Shown: piece by piece, positions 7,540 through 16,045 of the stretch
How the letters are laid out: every line of letters begins with the position of its first letter
How positions within the stretch are numbered: position 1 is the stretch's first letter
DNA from: Mycolicibacterium hippocampi
GTDB taxonomy: Bacteria > Actinomycetota > Actinomycetes > Mycobacteriales > Mycobacteriaceae
Assembly (NCBI RefSeq): GCF_010723735.1
Contig: NZ_BLLB01000002.1
Coordinates: 3,968,001 to 4,032,000 of the forward strand
DNA: 64,000 nt
Reading direction: 5' to 3'
The notes under the pieces: generated by a model
Seen by the model: only the letters and a program-made list of their open reading frames with translations
Told to the model about the DNA's origin: nothing
Database searches by the model: none
Made by a program: the position numbers and the translations under genes

Positions 7540-8364
7540 TCAGTCCTGGCGTGGGTCGGGCACCGACGGCCAGTCCCGCGACACCGACGACGTCCACCGG
7601 GGCTCACGCCGCTGCAGGAACGCAGCCACCCCTTCGCGCGCATCGGCGGTCCCCATCACCCGCCGGTGCATCTCGGTCTCCAGCGCCGCCACCTCGCGGG
7701 GGCCGTAGCCCTTGGTCATCGTGTCCCAGAGCAACCGCTTGGTCAGCGCCACCGACATCGGCGCGACGTTGACGGCGATGTCGCGGGCGATCGACATCGT
7801 GTGGTCGAGAACTTCGGCCGCGGGCAGCGTGCGGGTGGCGATGCCCATCGCCGCGGCTTCCGCTCCGTCGAACGTCCGCCCGGTCAGCAGCAGGTCGGCG
7901 GCGACCGCACCGCCGACCAGATGTGGCAGCGTCCAGTGCGCCATGCAGTCCGGCAATACACCGCGACGCACCTGCGCGACAGCATATTTGGCGTCGGTCG
8001 CCATGATCCGGAGGTCGGCCTGGAGCGAGATCGTCAACCCGATCCCGATGGCGTGGCCGTTGATGGCGGCAAGCACGGGTTTCCGCAGTTCGAACGCAGC
8101 GGGGTCGATGGGTGACGCCGTGAAACTGCCGACCGCGGATTCGGCGTCGAACGGGTTGGTCGCCGCAGCGAAGTCGGCGCCCGCGCAGAACGCATCCCCC
8201 GCGCCGGTCAGCACGATCGCGCGGACGTCGTCTGCAGCGTCGCACTCCCGGTAGGCACGGCTGAGCTGGGCGCCCATCGCCGTGGTGTAGGCGTTGCGCC
8301 GCTCCGGCCTGTTCAGGGTCAACAGCGCCACGCCACCGGCGACGGCGACGGTCAGGTCACTCAT
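7540..8364 (-). CDS. Enoyl-CoA hydratase/isomerase family protein
   Basis: Crotonase-fold enzyme of 274 aa, probably hydrating trans-2-enoyl-CoA or isomerising it in fatty-acid or sterol side-chain oxidation. Seen motifs are the substrate/oxyanion stretch GAGDAFCAGADFAAA near residue 53 and KPVLAAINGHAIGIGLTISL around residue 94, with the second loop RRGVLPDCMAHWTLPHLVG. In place of the usual catalytic glutamate in the second loop there is an aspartate or other residue (VLPDCM), so the exact chemistry is uncertain. The ATG follows TAAGTT by 6 nt, suggesting a leaderless mRNA. Confidence 0.87.
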   Translation of the reverse strand: MSDLTVAVAGGVALLTLNRPERRNAYTTAMGAQLSRAYRECDAADDVRAIVLTGAGDAFCAGADFAAATNPFDAESAVGSFTASPIDPAAFELRKPVLAAINGHAIGIGLTISLQADLRIMATDAKYAVAQVRRGVLPDCMAHWTLPHLVGGAVAADLLLTGRTFDGAEAAAMGIATRTLPAAEVLDHTMSIARDIAVNVAPMSVALTKRLLWDTMTKGYGPREVAALETEMHRRVMGTADAREGVAAFLQRREPRWTSSVSRDWPSVPDPRQD

Positions 8365-8370
8365 TCCGCG

Positions 8371-8376
8371 AACTTA
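8371..8376 (-). promoter_or_regulatory. Putative -10 hexamer of the enoyl-CoA hydratase gene (leaderless)
   Basis: Read on the minus strand the bases are TAAGTT, a TANNNT match ending 6 nt before the ATG at 8364. No ribosome-binding site is present in the intervening bases. Confidence 0.5.
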
Positions 8377-8463
8377 GCGCCTCAACCGCGGGTGGAGGAG
8401 CAGGTCGAAGCCGGGCGGAAGGTGCCGGGTTTGCCGCGGCATGACCGCGGGAACACAGCCGTC

Positions 8464-9357
8464 ATGTTGATCCGACGTGTTGCTCGCCCCATGCTCTCAG
8501 CAGTGTTCATCTCGCGTGGCGTCGAGGCCCTTCGAAGCCCCAAACCCGCAGCGGATGCGACCCGCCAGACTCTCGAGGAACTCAGTAAACTGCCGGATCC
8601 AGTCGGCACGAACGTGCCGTCGGATGCCGAGACGGTGGCCCGGGTCAGCGCGGCGGTGCAGATCGGTGGCGGGCTCCTCCTCGCGACGGGCAAACTGCCC
8701 CGGGTGGCATCGGCCGCCCTGGCGCTCAGCGTGGTCCCGGGTTCGCTTGGTGGACACGCGTTCTGGAACGAATCCGACCCCCAACGCAAAGCCGATGAGC
8801 GTCGCGCGTTCGTCACCGACGTCAGCCTGATCGGCGGACTCATCATCGCGGCCCTCGACACCGAGGGCAGGCCGTCGATCGGATGGCGCGGACGCCGCGC
8901 GGCGCGCAAGATGTCCGACGCCGTGTCATCAGCGCTTCCCGCCGGCCACGGATCGGGAAGCGCTCTGGCCGACAGCCAGCTCGCCGACAAGGTCGGCCAC
9001 GGCCTGCACGTGGGAGCTGAGCGTGGGAGCAAACTGGCTCACGTGGCTCGCGAACGCGGCGGTGAGTTGGCCGACGTCGCCCGCGAGCGCGGCGGCGAGC
9101 TGGCCAGCGAATGGGCCGAGGTGGCCCGCGACCGCGGTGGTGAGCTGGCGGTGGCCGCGAAGACACGCGGTGGCGAGCTCGCAGAAGTGGCCCGCGCCCG
9201 CGCACCGGAGTTGGCCGAGGTGGCCCGCGGCCGCAGCGGCGAGTGGGCCGAACTGGCACGCCACCGCGCTGAGGTGGCCCGCGAACGCGCTGTCGAGCTC
9301 GCCGAAACCGCCGAGGCCGAGGCGAAGAAGGCGAACAAGAAGAGCCGGAAGCGCTGA
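8464..9357 (+). CDS. DoxX-family membrane protein with an 11-residue repeat tail
   Basis: Protein of 297 aa. Residues about 1-135 form a DoxX-like four-helix membrane domain (LIRRVARPMLSAVFISRGVEA at the N-terminus, then AAVQIGGGLLLATGKLPRVA). Residues about 185-280 consist of eight or nine copies of an 11-residue unit close to ERGGELAEVAR, with one longer 15-residue unit, and the protein ends in a Lys/Arg-rich tail (AKKANKKSRKR). An 11-residue period fits a long amphipathic or right-handed coiled-coil helix. The ATG at 8464 is chosen because the DoxX homology starts there; upstream codons are not family-like. DoxX proteins are linked to redox/thiol stress in mycobacteria; the function of the tail is unknown. 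Confidence 0.8.
   Translation: MLIRRVARPMLSAVFISRGVEALRSPKPAADATRQTLEELSKLPDPVGTNVPSDAETVARVSAAVQIGGGLLLATGKLPRVASAALALSVVPGSLGGHAFWNESDPQRKADERRAFVTDVSLIGGLIIAALDTEGRPSIGWRGRRAARKMSDAVSSALPAGHGSGSALADSQLADKVGHGLHVGAERGSKLAHVARERGGELADVARERGGELASEWAEVARDRGGELAVAAKTRGGELAEVARARAPELAEVARGRSGEWAELARHRAEVARERAVELAETAEAEAKKANKKSRKR
9019..9320 (+). repeat. Intragenic 33-nt repeat array encoding 11-residue units
   Basis: Degenerate tandem repeat inside the DoxX gene. Each unit is about 33 nt and encodes approximately ERGGELAEVAR; the core gcgagctggc/gtggcccgcg recurs throughout. The units differ mostly at synonymous or charged positions, which suggests selection on the helix rather than a recent expansion. 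Confidence 0.7.
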
Positions 9358-9453
9358 CCAGTCGTCTGACTTCGGCGCATATCCCCTCCCTGGGAGTGGG
9401 CTGCTCGATACGGTGAGGACGCATCCCTGCATCCACACAGAGAGCGGACTCCC

Positions 9454-9939
9454 ATGACCAGCGACTACCCGCCCCAACCAGGACAATTTCCGGGTTCCTA
9501 TCCACCTCCCGGCGGTGCACAGCAGCCCGGTGGACTCGGCCTGCGTTTCGCCGCTCGGGTGATCGACGGGGTGATCGTCGCGATCGTCGGCGGCATCGTC
9601 GTGTATGTGCTCGGGATGGCGTCCAACATCTGGGTCACCGGCCTGTTCACCGGGGCGTTGACGTTCGTCTATTACGTCGCGTTCGAGGTGACGCAGGGGT
9701 GGACGCCGGGCAAGAAACTGCTGGGGCTGCGAGTGCACGGACCAGCTGGGGCGACCAAGCCGACCGCCGCGCAGTCCGCGATCCGGAACTCGTGGACACT
9801 GCTGCCCATCGTGCCCTTCATCGGTGGCCTGCTGGGTGTCGTGGCCATCGTCGTCATCGCGATCACCATCAACGGCAGTCCCACCAAGCAGGGCAAGCAC
9901 GACGAATTTGCGGGCGGCACCCAGGTCGTCAAAGGCTGA
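9454..9939 (+). CDS. RDD family membrane protein
   Basis: Membrane protein of 161 aa with a Pro/Gly-rich cytoplasmic N-terminus (about 25 residues) followed by an RDD domain. The eponymous Arg-Asp-type motif appears as GLRFAARVIDGVIVAIVGG, and the family signature QGWTPGKKLLGLRVHG is around residue 80. Three hydrophobic segments are visible. No function is established for most members; some act in ion or solute transport. The ATG lies 96 nt after the DoxX gene; a weak GAGAG element precedes it. Confidence 0.85.
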   Translation: MTSDYPPQPGQFPGSYPPPGGAQQPGGLGLRFAARVIDGVIVAIVGGIVVYVLGMASNIWVTGLFTGALTFVYYVAFEVTQGWTPGKKLLGLRVHGPAGATKPTAAQSAIRNSWTLLPIVPFIGGLLGVVAIVVIAITINGSPTKQGKHDEFAGGTQVVKG

Positions 9940-9957
9940 GGCGGCCGACCCGGTTAA

Positions 9958-10020
9958 GTCATACCATTGCATCTGCATTACAAAAACATCTGCCTTATCG
10001 CGCCCAGCAAACTGTATGAC
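9958..10020. promoter_or_regulatory. Inverted and direct repeats upstream of the FadR-type regulator
   Basis: GTCATAC at 9958-9964 and GTATGAC at 10014-10020 are perfect inverted repeats, and TGTATG recurs as a direct repeat at 10013 and 10025. The stretch at 10012-10022 matches five of six fixed bases of the FadR-type operator pattern TNGTNNNACNA. This AT-richer patch is a plausible autoregulatory operator region. Confidence 0.4.
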
Positions 10021-10031
10021 AAGATGTATGC

Positions 10032-10763
10032 GTGCAACCGGAACCTCATGGCGGGGCACTGCACAACAGCCTGCTGACCGCGCTGGGCACGGCCATCGTG
10101 TCCGGCGAGTACCCGGCGGGCCAGGTGATCACGCTCGACGGTGTCAGCGCTGAGCACGGCATGTCACGCAGCGTGGCCCGCGAGGCGATCCGCGTGCTGG
10201 AGTCGATGGGTATGGTCGAGTCCCGCCGTCGCGTGGGTATCACCATCCAACCCGCGCACCGATGGAACGTCTTCGACCCCAGGCTGATTCGTTGGCGACT
10301 GGAGTCCGGGGACCGCGCCGCTGTGCTGTTGTCGCTCTCCGAGCTTCGCAAGGGATTCGAGCCGGCCGCAGCAGTGCTTGCGGCTCGGCGGGCCGATCCG
10401 CACCAGTGCCGGATCATGGCAGCGGCGGTCTCGGACATGGTCGTCAACGGCCGCTCGGGGAACCTCGAGGCATATCTACTGGCCGACAAGATCTTTCACC
10501 GGACCCTGCTCGAAGCCAGTGGCAACGAGATGTTCAGGGCGCTCAACGGCGTGGTCGCCGAGTTGCTCAGCGGTCGCACCCATCACGGGATGATGCCCAC
10601 CACGCCCAACCCGAAGGCGATCGATCTACACGACGAGGTCGCCCGCGCCATCAGGTTGGGGGACGAGGCGGCGGCCGAACAGGCGATGCGCGCGATCATC
10701 GAGGAGGCCGCCGACGCGGTCGCCAACGACGCCCCGGCGGTTCTTCAGCCCCGCTCCCAGTAG
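10032..10763 (+). CDS. FadR/GntR-family transcriptional regulator with FCD domain
   Basis: DNA-binding regulator of 243 aa. Residues about 10-75 are a GntR winged helix (LGTAIVSGEYPAGQVITLDG, then EHGMSRSVAREAIRVLESMG), and residues about 95-230 an FCD all-helical ligand domain (LSELRKGFEPAAAVLAARRA, DKIFHRTLLEASGNEMF, DLHDEVARAIRLGDEAAAE) with the conserved acidic and His residues that bind a metal and a carboxylate ligand. The start is GTG; no good ribosome-binding site is seen. It converges with the DUF4333 gene and overlaps its end by 19 nt. The ligand is unknown; FCD regulators often control sugar-acid or carboxylate catabolism. Confidence 0.88.
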   Translation: MQPEPHGGALHNSLLTALGTAIVSGEYPAGQVITLDGVSAEHGMSRSVAREAIRVLESMGMVESRRRVGITIQPAHRWNVFDPRLIRWRLESGDRAAVLLSLSELRKGFEPAAAVLAARRADPHQCRIMAAAVSDMVVNGRSGNLEAYLLADKIFHRTLLEASGNEMFRALNGVVAELLSGRTHHGMMPTTPNPKAIDLHDEVARAIRLGDEAAAEQAMRAIIEEAADAVANDAPAVLQPRSQ

Positions 10764-11479
10764 CTGTACTCGATCGTGCTCGCGGCCACGGCTGTGACGA
10801 TCACCGTGAAGTCCGCGCGGACCGGACCTGCGACCACTGCACAGTCCACGCTGGTCCCGTGCCGGCCCTCGAGATCACCCGCGCACACCGCCGAATCGGG
10901 CCGCCTGGCGCTGTCAACGGCCAGTTCGTCCAACAACAGCCCCTCGACCTCAGCCCTGCTCAACACCGGGATCAAGTCAAAATCCATCCTCAGGCCCGCG
11001 ACACGGTGCACCCGCGCGGTGCGCTGCACGGTGGCGCCGGCGGTGGTCACGTCACAGAGGGCAACGGCACCGATCTGGCCGACCAGGCCCGACGGGCACG
11101 ACACCGATTCGCCGGGCGCCCCGGTGGCCGCAAGCATCCGCGACACCGCCCGCTCGAGTTGCGCTCCCGACAGCGTCGGCGACATCTCGTAATTGATCGT
11201 GGCCCCGTCGACGCCGGTCACGGTGACCAGCGGCGCGAAGCTGTTGGTCGGGCTGATCACGACGTCACACCGCGCGGTCTGGCCCACTTCCCCGATCAGG
11301 TCGTCCCGGCACGTGACCGACTGCAGCCGTTCCCCGGCGCTGGTCAAGCGAGCGGCGATGTCGGACTGCAAATCCGTGCCGGCCACCCGGGGAACGACCT
11401 CGGGGGCGGAGAACGCGCACGCGACGATGACACCACACGTTGCTGCCACCGTAGCCGTCGCGCCGATCACCTTCCTCAT
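10745..11479 (-). CDS. Triple-DUF4333 exported protein, possible lipoprotein
   Basis: Secreted protein of 244 aa. After a signal-like N-terminus (MRKVIGATATVAATCGVIVA then C), three DUF4333-like repeats follow, each with two cysteines: VTCRDDLIGEVGQTARC, VSCPSGLVGQIGAVALC and AVCAGDLEGRHGTSVDC. The VIVAC stretch could be a lipobox. DUF4333 proteins are mycobacterial cell-envelope proteins of unknown role. The ATG at 11479 is chosen because AGGACAGC precedes it and a signal sequence begins there. The gene diverges from the SCO6745-family gene. Confidence 0.85.
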   Translation of the reverse strand: MRKVIGATATVAATCGVIVACAFSAPEVVPRVAGTDLQSDIAARLTSAGERLQSVTCRDDLIGEVGQTARCDVVISPTNSFAPLVTVTGVDGATINYEMSPTLSGAQLERAVSRMLAATGAPGESVSCPSGLVGQIGAVALCDVTTAGATVQRTARVHRVAGLRMDFDLIPVLSRAEVEGLLLDELAVDSARRPDSAVCAGDLEGRHGTSVDCAVVAGPVRADFTVIVTAVAASTIEYSYWERG

Positions 11480-11540
11480 GTGCTGTCCTGTCACCACTGG
11501 GAAGTTTGCAGGGGACCCTAGCAGACCGCTTCGCACCCAC

Positions 11541-12440
11541 ATGGTTGACTGCGGTGTGGACAGAACACCTCTCCTCGCGCGCCGGCTGTTCGACCGCATC
11601 GAACCGGTGCACGCCGTGACCTACTTTGCTCCAGAAGCCAGATCGGCCCTCGACGGACTGGGCTACCGGGGTTTCTGGATGGGATACTTCGCAGCTCGCT
11701 CAGCCCCGTTCGGGCCGGTTCCCGCCACGGTCGTCACGGCCGCGTTCTACAACTTCACCCCGGAACGGGTCGCCAAGGCCCTACCGGATGCCTGGGACGT
11801 CGCGCCGCCCGCCGACGCGCTGCGCGCCCGCGAGCAGTCGGCCGTCGCGGCGCTGCGACGCTACGGCGTCACCGAAGAGGACGCCGCTCCGGCCGCCGAG
11901 CTCGCCGCGACTGCGGCACGCAGCGCCGACGTGGGCGGACGCCCGCTGTACGCCGCCAACCGGGCGCTGGATTGGCCGCAGCAGCCGCTTGCCCGGCTGT
12001 GGCATGCCGCCACCCTGCTGCGGGAACACCGCGGCGACGGCCATGTCGCAGTGCTGACCGCCGAAGGGGTGTCCGGGCGCGAGTGCAACGTGCTGCACGC
12101 CGCGGCCGGGCGGGTACCCGAGGCGATGATCAAGCGCAGCCGCGACTACGACGACGCCCAGTGGGCGCACCATCGGGACGCGCTGCAGCGGCGCGGGCTG
12201 CTCGACTCCGCCGGCGGCCTCACCGAGGCCGGCCGCCGGCTCAAGCAGCACATCGAGGATGCCACCGATGCGTTGGCCCTGCCGGTGCTCGAGGTGCTCG
12301 AGGACAGCGAAGTGGAGGCTCTGTTCCGGGCGCTGACGCCGATCACCAGGAAGGTGGTGGCCGGCGCCGATGTTCCGGCCGGCACGCCGATGGGGTTGAG
12401 CCGCGATGATCTCGACGACGACGGCGCCCACCTGAGCTGA
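11541..12440 (+). CDS. SCO6745-family helix-turn-helix-like protein
   Basis: Cytoplasmic protein of 299 aa. It matches the SCO6745 family by its opening (LLARRLFDRIEPVHAVTYFA, SALDGLGYRGFWMGYFAARS, APFGPVPATVVTAAFYNF) and the C-terminal winged-helix-like part RGLLDSAGGLTEAGRRLKQH. Members occur next to many unrelated actinobacterial genes and lack a known reaction. An alternative GTG start at 11556 would remove five residues and is equally plausible. It converges with the amine oxidase gene, with a hairpin spanning both stops. Confidence 0.82.
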   Translation: MVDCGVDRTPLLARRLFDRIEPVHAVTYFAPEARSALDGLGYRGFWMGYFAARSAPFGPVPATVVTAAFYNFTPERVAKALPDAWDVAPPADALRAREQSAVAALRRYGVTEEDAAPAAELAATAARSADVGGRPLYAANRALDWPQQPLARLWHAATLLREHRGDGHVAVLTAEGVSGRECNVLHAAAGRVPEAMIKRSRDYDDAQWAHHRDALQRRGLLDSAGGLTEAGRRLKQHIEDATDALALPVLEVLEDSEVEALFRALTPITRKVVAGADVPAGTPMGLSRDDLDDDGAHLS

Positions 12441-12460
12441 CGAGGGAAGTCAGTGGTGGG
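12427..12460. terminator. Candidate bidirectional hairpin between convergent genes
   Basis: CCCACC at 12427-12432 pairs with GGTGGG at 12455-12460, and inside it CTGAC at 12437-12441 pairs with GTCAG at 12449-12453 around a 7-nt loop. The structure covers both stop codons of the two convergent genes. It lacks a T-tract, as mycobacterial terminators often do. Confidence 0.45.
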
Positions 12461-14432
12461 AGCCGGCCACATCGAGCGCGGGGTTGCGTTCGAAGAACCC
12501 AAAAGGCTTGAGCCAGAAGGACACCACGTCAACCGGCATCACCGGCCAGTCCTCGGGCCTGGTGATGTGATGGATGCCGAACACGTACCACAGCACGACG
12601 TCGGTGTTGTCGATGGAGCGGTCGGCTGCGGTCCACCTGGCCAGCCCGGTGTCTCGGGCAGACTGGTTGACGAACTCCCCTGCGGGCCAGCGCTCATCGG
12701 GCCGGTTCGGCGTGACCCACAGGGTGTGGCCGATGACGCCGGCACGCTCCAGCACCGGCGAGCCCGGCTCGAACATCGGCGGAATGGCTCCGCTCGGAAC
12801 GAGTTTGTACGCCGGGTGCACGCCCAGTCCGGTGACGACGTTGGTGTTGACCACCTTCCAGGCGCGCTGGGTCGCGAAGTTCACGTCCTGCTTGGCCTCG
12901 CCCTCGCTGCGTAGCGCGGTGTTGCGCACCACCACCGAGAGGCCGTGCGGGTTGTCTGGACCAACCGGCTCGGCGTAGGACTCCGACATGAACACCGTGT
13001 TGTCACTGCCGTCGATGTCCATGTCCAGCCGGGCGATGAGGAAGTGTTGGTGGAACGGCGCATACGTGCGCTCGTCGACCAGTGTGCCGTTGGGGTTGGG
13101 CGCCCCGGGTGGCAGCGGGGTGGTCACCATGATTCCGGTGGCACGTACCTCACATTCGATGTTGCCGTCCTGGTAGAGCCGCCAGTAGACCAGGTACTCG
13201 TAGTTGGCGACAGTGACGTGGAACGACAGTGTGAGGCGGCGCATCCGCCGTACCTCGGCGCCGATGTCGTGGTCGACGTGCTTCCAGAGCACGGCGTTGT
13301 CTTCCTCGTGGATGCAGACGGCGTTACGGATCGTGTACGGCTCTCCCCTGCTGTTGTGCAGAACCGCGTCCAGATAACGGATCTCGCCAAGGCAGTCGCA
13401 GCCCAGGTCCAGCGAGGTCGTCATGAAACCCAGACCCCACTCACCGATGTCGAATGCGGTACGTCGGTAGTGGTCGGGAGACGGGTCTCGGTAGGGAACG
13501 ACCATCTCCGCGAACGACATCCGGTGTGCGATCGAGCGGTCCTGGTCGCCGTCGCGGTAGCGCACGGTGTGCAGTGTCATGCCCTCCCGATGGTTGAACC
13601 CGACGCGCAACGACCAGTTCTGCCAACTCACCAGATTGCCTTCGAGGGTGAACGACGGCCCCCGCGGCTGGGTGATGTGCAGCGGCTCGAGCGGCTCCCG
13701 CCGGCTGGCCGCGCGGATTCGCTCCGGGATCTGGCTGGGCACATACTCCCCCATCACCTCCGGTGCCGTGGCTGCACCCGCGGCGAACGGGCCGTCGTCC
13801 TCGACCCGCAGCAACTGCATGCTGTTGACGTCGATGACACAGTGCAGTCCGCTCACCAGGCGGGCGTACGGGTTTGCGCCCGGCGCGGCCTTGACCCAGC
13901 TGTCCGACCACCCGATCCTGCGGTCCCGGAACTCCGGCGGTGCGACGGCGTCGCCGTAGGTCCAGGTGTCGAAGAACACCAGATCCATGTCGGTGATCCC
14001 GCGACTGGCCAACGCGGCGATCACCTCGGGATGAGAGCGCAGCAGCTGATCGCACTCGGCGAACTCGTCGACGGTGAAGTTCGCCTGCACACCGGGGATG
14101 TGCTCGAACGCCTCGACGCGGTCGTCGCTGAGCGACACCACGCTCTTGTAGGTGGCGTTGTCGTTCCGGTTGAAGCAGATGACCTCCGCGCGACGGGGTG
14201 GTCGCGGGCCACCGTCTGCGAACGCCGCCAACTCCGCCTTCGACGGTTCGACCAGTTCGATCGACGCGTACCGCCAACCGAGGTCGTGCCCGGAGCCGGG
14301 CGTGGCCCGTACGTCGTGCTCGCGTCGCAGGATCGACGCGACGGAACTGAACTCGTCAGGGCCGAGGGGGTCGAGCGGAAATCCGGCTGGGGGTGAGTCA
14401 CTGGGCTGCGCCACGGACCAACGCAACCACAT
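12450..14432 (-). CDS. Copper-containing primary amine oxidase
   Basis: Enzyme of about 660 aa that should oxidise primary amines to aldehydes with release of NH3 and H2O2. The topaquinone precursor tyrosine is in VTVANYEYLVYW (N-Y-E-Y motif), copper ligands are the HQH of APFHQHFLIARLDMDIDG, and the third ligand region is GIHHITRPEDWPVMP. Length is close to bacterial phenylethylamine/tyramine oxidases (about 640 aa). The frame stays open far upstream but that part is antisense to the esterase gene; I use ATG 14432, with GTG 14414 as an alternative. It follows the esterase by 43 nt on the same strand. No signal peptide is seen, so it is probably cytoplasmic. Confidence 0.9.
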   Translation of the reverse strand: MWLRWSVAQPSDSPPAGFPLDPLGPDEFSSVASILRREHDVRATPGSGHDLGWRYASIELVEPSKAELAAFADGGPRPPRRAEVICFNRNDNATYKSVVSLSDDRVEAFEHIPGVQANFTVDEFAECDQLLRSHPEVIAALASRGITDMDLVFFDTWTYGDAVAPPEFRDRRIGWSDSWVKAAPGANPYARLVSGLHCVIDVNSMQLLRVEDDGPFAAGAATAPEVMGEYVPSQIPERIRAASRREPLEPLHITQPRGPSFTLEGNLVSWQNWSLRVGFNHREGMTLHTVRYRDGDQDRSIAHRMSFAEMVVPYRDPSPDHYRRTAFDIGEWGLGFMTTSLDLGCDCLGEIRYLDAVLHNSRGEPYTIRNAVCIHEEDNAVLWKHVDHDIGAEVRRMRRLTLSFHVTVANYEYLVYWRLYQDGNIECEVRATGIMVTTPLPPGAPNPNGTLVDERTYAPFHQHFLIARLDMDIDGSDNTVFMSESYAEPVGPDNPHGLSVVVRNTALRSEGEAKQDVNFATQRAWKVVNTNVVTGLGVHPAYKLVPSGAIPPMFEPGSPVLERAGVIGHTLWVTPNRPDERWPAGEFVNQSARDTGLARWTAADRSIDNTDVVLWYVFGIHHITRPEDWPVMPVDVVSFWLKPFGFFERNPALDVAGSHH

Positions 14433-14475
14433 CCGGTGCAACCCGGCACGGCGATTCACCCAAGTCCGGCCGGTC

Positions 14476-15984
14476 TCACCTGGACGCCAGGGAGAACCCC
14501 TCCCACGCCAGTCGCCGCTGCGCGTGCGGATCGAACTCGACGCGCCGCCGCCGATCCAGCACCAGCACCGCACGCTCGTCGCTGGTGTATCGCGGCCAGT
14601 CCGCGCCCGGCACGCCGTGGTCGGCGAAGGCCAGCCAGCGCGACTGAACATCGTCGCTGACCTTGCGCCCGGCGCGCAGATCCACACCGGCACTGAGCAA
14701 CATCCCGAAACGCGACCGGTACAGGTCGAAGACGGCGAACAGTTCGGTCGCGTGGGTGGCCCCCATCCCCGCCAACTGCAGCGCCCGGGTGGCGAAGTCG
14801 AAGCGGTATACGTACGTCGGCGCGTGCGCACTGTGCGCCTGGGCGATCTGCCAGACCGCCGAGCCGAAGATGAAATCCGCACCGAGGCGCACGCACGCCG
14901 CGGCATCAGGATAGCCAGGGTAGGCGGCGGTGATCCGGTCCCGGTCGACAGGATGGGCATGGGACAGCAACTGCTCGATCGCCGCGTGCGAGGTCGGAAG
15001 CAGCTTGAGGAATCGGGTGAACAGCCGGCCCTCGTCGGCGTTCGTACCGACGATCAGTGGCACCCGGTGCGCGGTGCCGGCGCGCATCGCGTCGACCGGG
15101 TCCCGGGGCAGATAGTCGGTTCCCCATGTGGGCCCGATGGCGAACGCGCCCATCATGTCCTTCTGCCCGTCGACGATGAGCTGTTCGAGAACTCTCACCA
15201 GGTCGGCGGGCCGGGCCGCGAGCAGTGCCTGCGCCGCGTCCTGTTCGCGGACCTGCAACTGCGCGGCGAATCGTGCAGCGTAGTCGGCGGCCATGTCTGC
15301 GCCGCGAACCATGCCGGTGGGCGGGCTCTCCGAAATAGCTTGAGCGAACAGGCCCTTCGCATCCGGGGTGGCCAGCAGCGTGGCGACCGCGTGGGCGCCG
15401 GCACTCTCACCGAATATCGTCACATTGTCCGGATCGCCGCCGAAGACCGCGACGTTCTCCTGGACCCAGCGCAGCGCCATCACCAGGTCACGCAGGAACA
15501 GATTGTCATCGATGGTGATGTCGGGGGTGGACAGCGATGACAGTTCCAGGCATCCCAGGGCGCCGAGTCGGTAGTTCACCGAGATGTACACGCACCCCTT
15601 GCGCGCCAGCGAAGCGCCGTCGTAGATCGGCGTTGCCGAGCTACCGAGCATGTACCCGCCGCCGTGGATGAACACCATGACGGGCAGCGGTTCCTCTGTG
15701 GCTTCGGCCGGGCTGACGACGTTGAGGGTCAGGCAGTCCTCGCTCATCGGCTGGTAGCGACCGGGCGCGAGCAGTGTGTACATCCGTTGTTGTGGTGCGC
15801 AATAACCGAACCCATGGCAGTAGCGGACCCCGGGCCAGGGCTGCACCGGTTGCGGAGCTCGGTAGCGCAGCCGGCCGACGGGCGGACTGGCGTAGGGAAT
15901 GGAGCGCCAGCGATGGACCCTGTCACGGGTGAATCCCTCGACGATGCCCGACGCGATCTTCACCCGGACGGTGTGCTCGTGCAT
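14476..15984 (-). CDS. Type-B carboxylesterase
   Basis: Alpha/beta hydrolase of 502 aa of the para-nitrobenzyl esterase/carboxylesterase B family. The nucleophile elbow is IFGESAGAHAVATLL (Ser near residue 195), the oxyanion hole is VFIHGGGYMLGSS, and the N-terminal RWRSIPYASPPVGRLRYRAP is characteristic. The gene precedes the amine oxidase on the same strand, possibly as an operon for an amine/ester substrate, but the link is only positional. The ATG follows TACCGT by 7 nt, suggesting a leaderless mRNA. Confidence 0.9.
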   Translation of the reverse strand: MHEHTVRVKIASGIVEGFTRDRVHRWRSIPYASPPVGRLRYRAPQPVQPWPGVRYCHGFGYCAPQQRMYTLLAPGRYQPMSEDCLTLNVVSPAEATEEPLPVMVFIHGGGYMLGSSATPIYDGASLARKGCVYISVNYRLGALGCLELSSLSTPDITIDDNLFLRDLVMALRWVQENVAVFGGDPDNVTIFGESAGAHAVATLLATPDAKGLFAQAISESPPTGMVRGADMAADYAARFAAQLQVREQDAAQALLAARPADLVRVLEQLIVDGQKDMMGAFAIGPTWGTDYLPRDPVDAMRAGTAHRVPLIVGTNADEGRLFTRFLKLLPTSHAAIEQLLSHAHPVDRDRITAAYPGYPDAAACVRLGADFIFGSAVWQIAQAHSAHAPTYVYRFDFATRALQLAGMGATHATELFAVFDLYRSRFGMLLSAGVDLRAGRKVSDDVQSRWLAFADHGVPGADWPRYTSDERAVLVLDRRRRVEFDPHAQRRLAWEGFSLASR

Positions 15985-15991
15985 TCTGCTG

Positions 15992-15997
15992 ACGGTA
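15992..15997 (-). promoter_or_regulatory. Putative -10 hexamer of the esterase gene (leaderless)
   Basis: Minus-strand TACCGT fits TANNNT and ends 7 nt before the ATG at 15984. With the lipoprotein -10 at 16046-16051 it forms a compact divergent promoter region. Confidence 0.45.
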
Positions 15998-16045
15998 GCG
16001 AACTCCTGTCCGGCCTGCCTGGCCAGGTAACGCGTGTCGGGCCGT

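Noticed and set aside
8450..8490. GGGAAC before the DoxX gene as an ECF promoter
   Set aside because: The only GTT motifs at about 18 nt fall inside the coding sequence, downstream of the start that the family alignment supports.
14433..14960. Upstream extension of the amine oxidase reading frame
   Set aside because: The open frame lies antisense to the esterase gene and its translation is Arg/Ser/Pro-rich low-quality sequence, typical of a shadow of a GC-rich gene.
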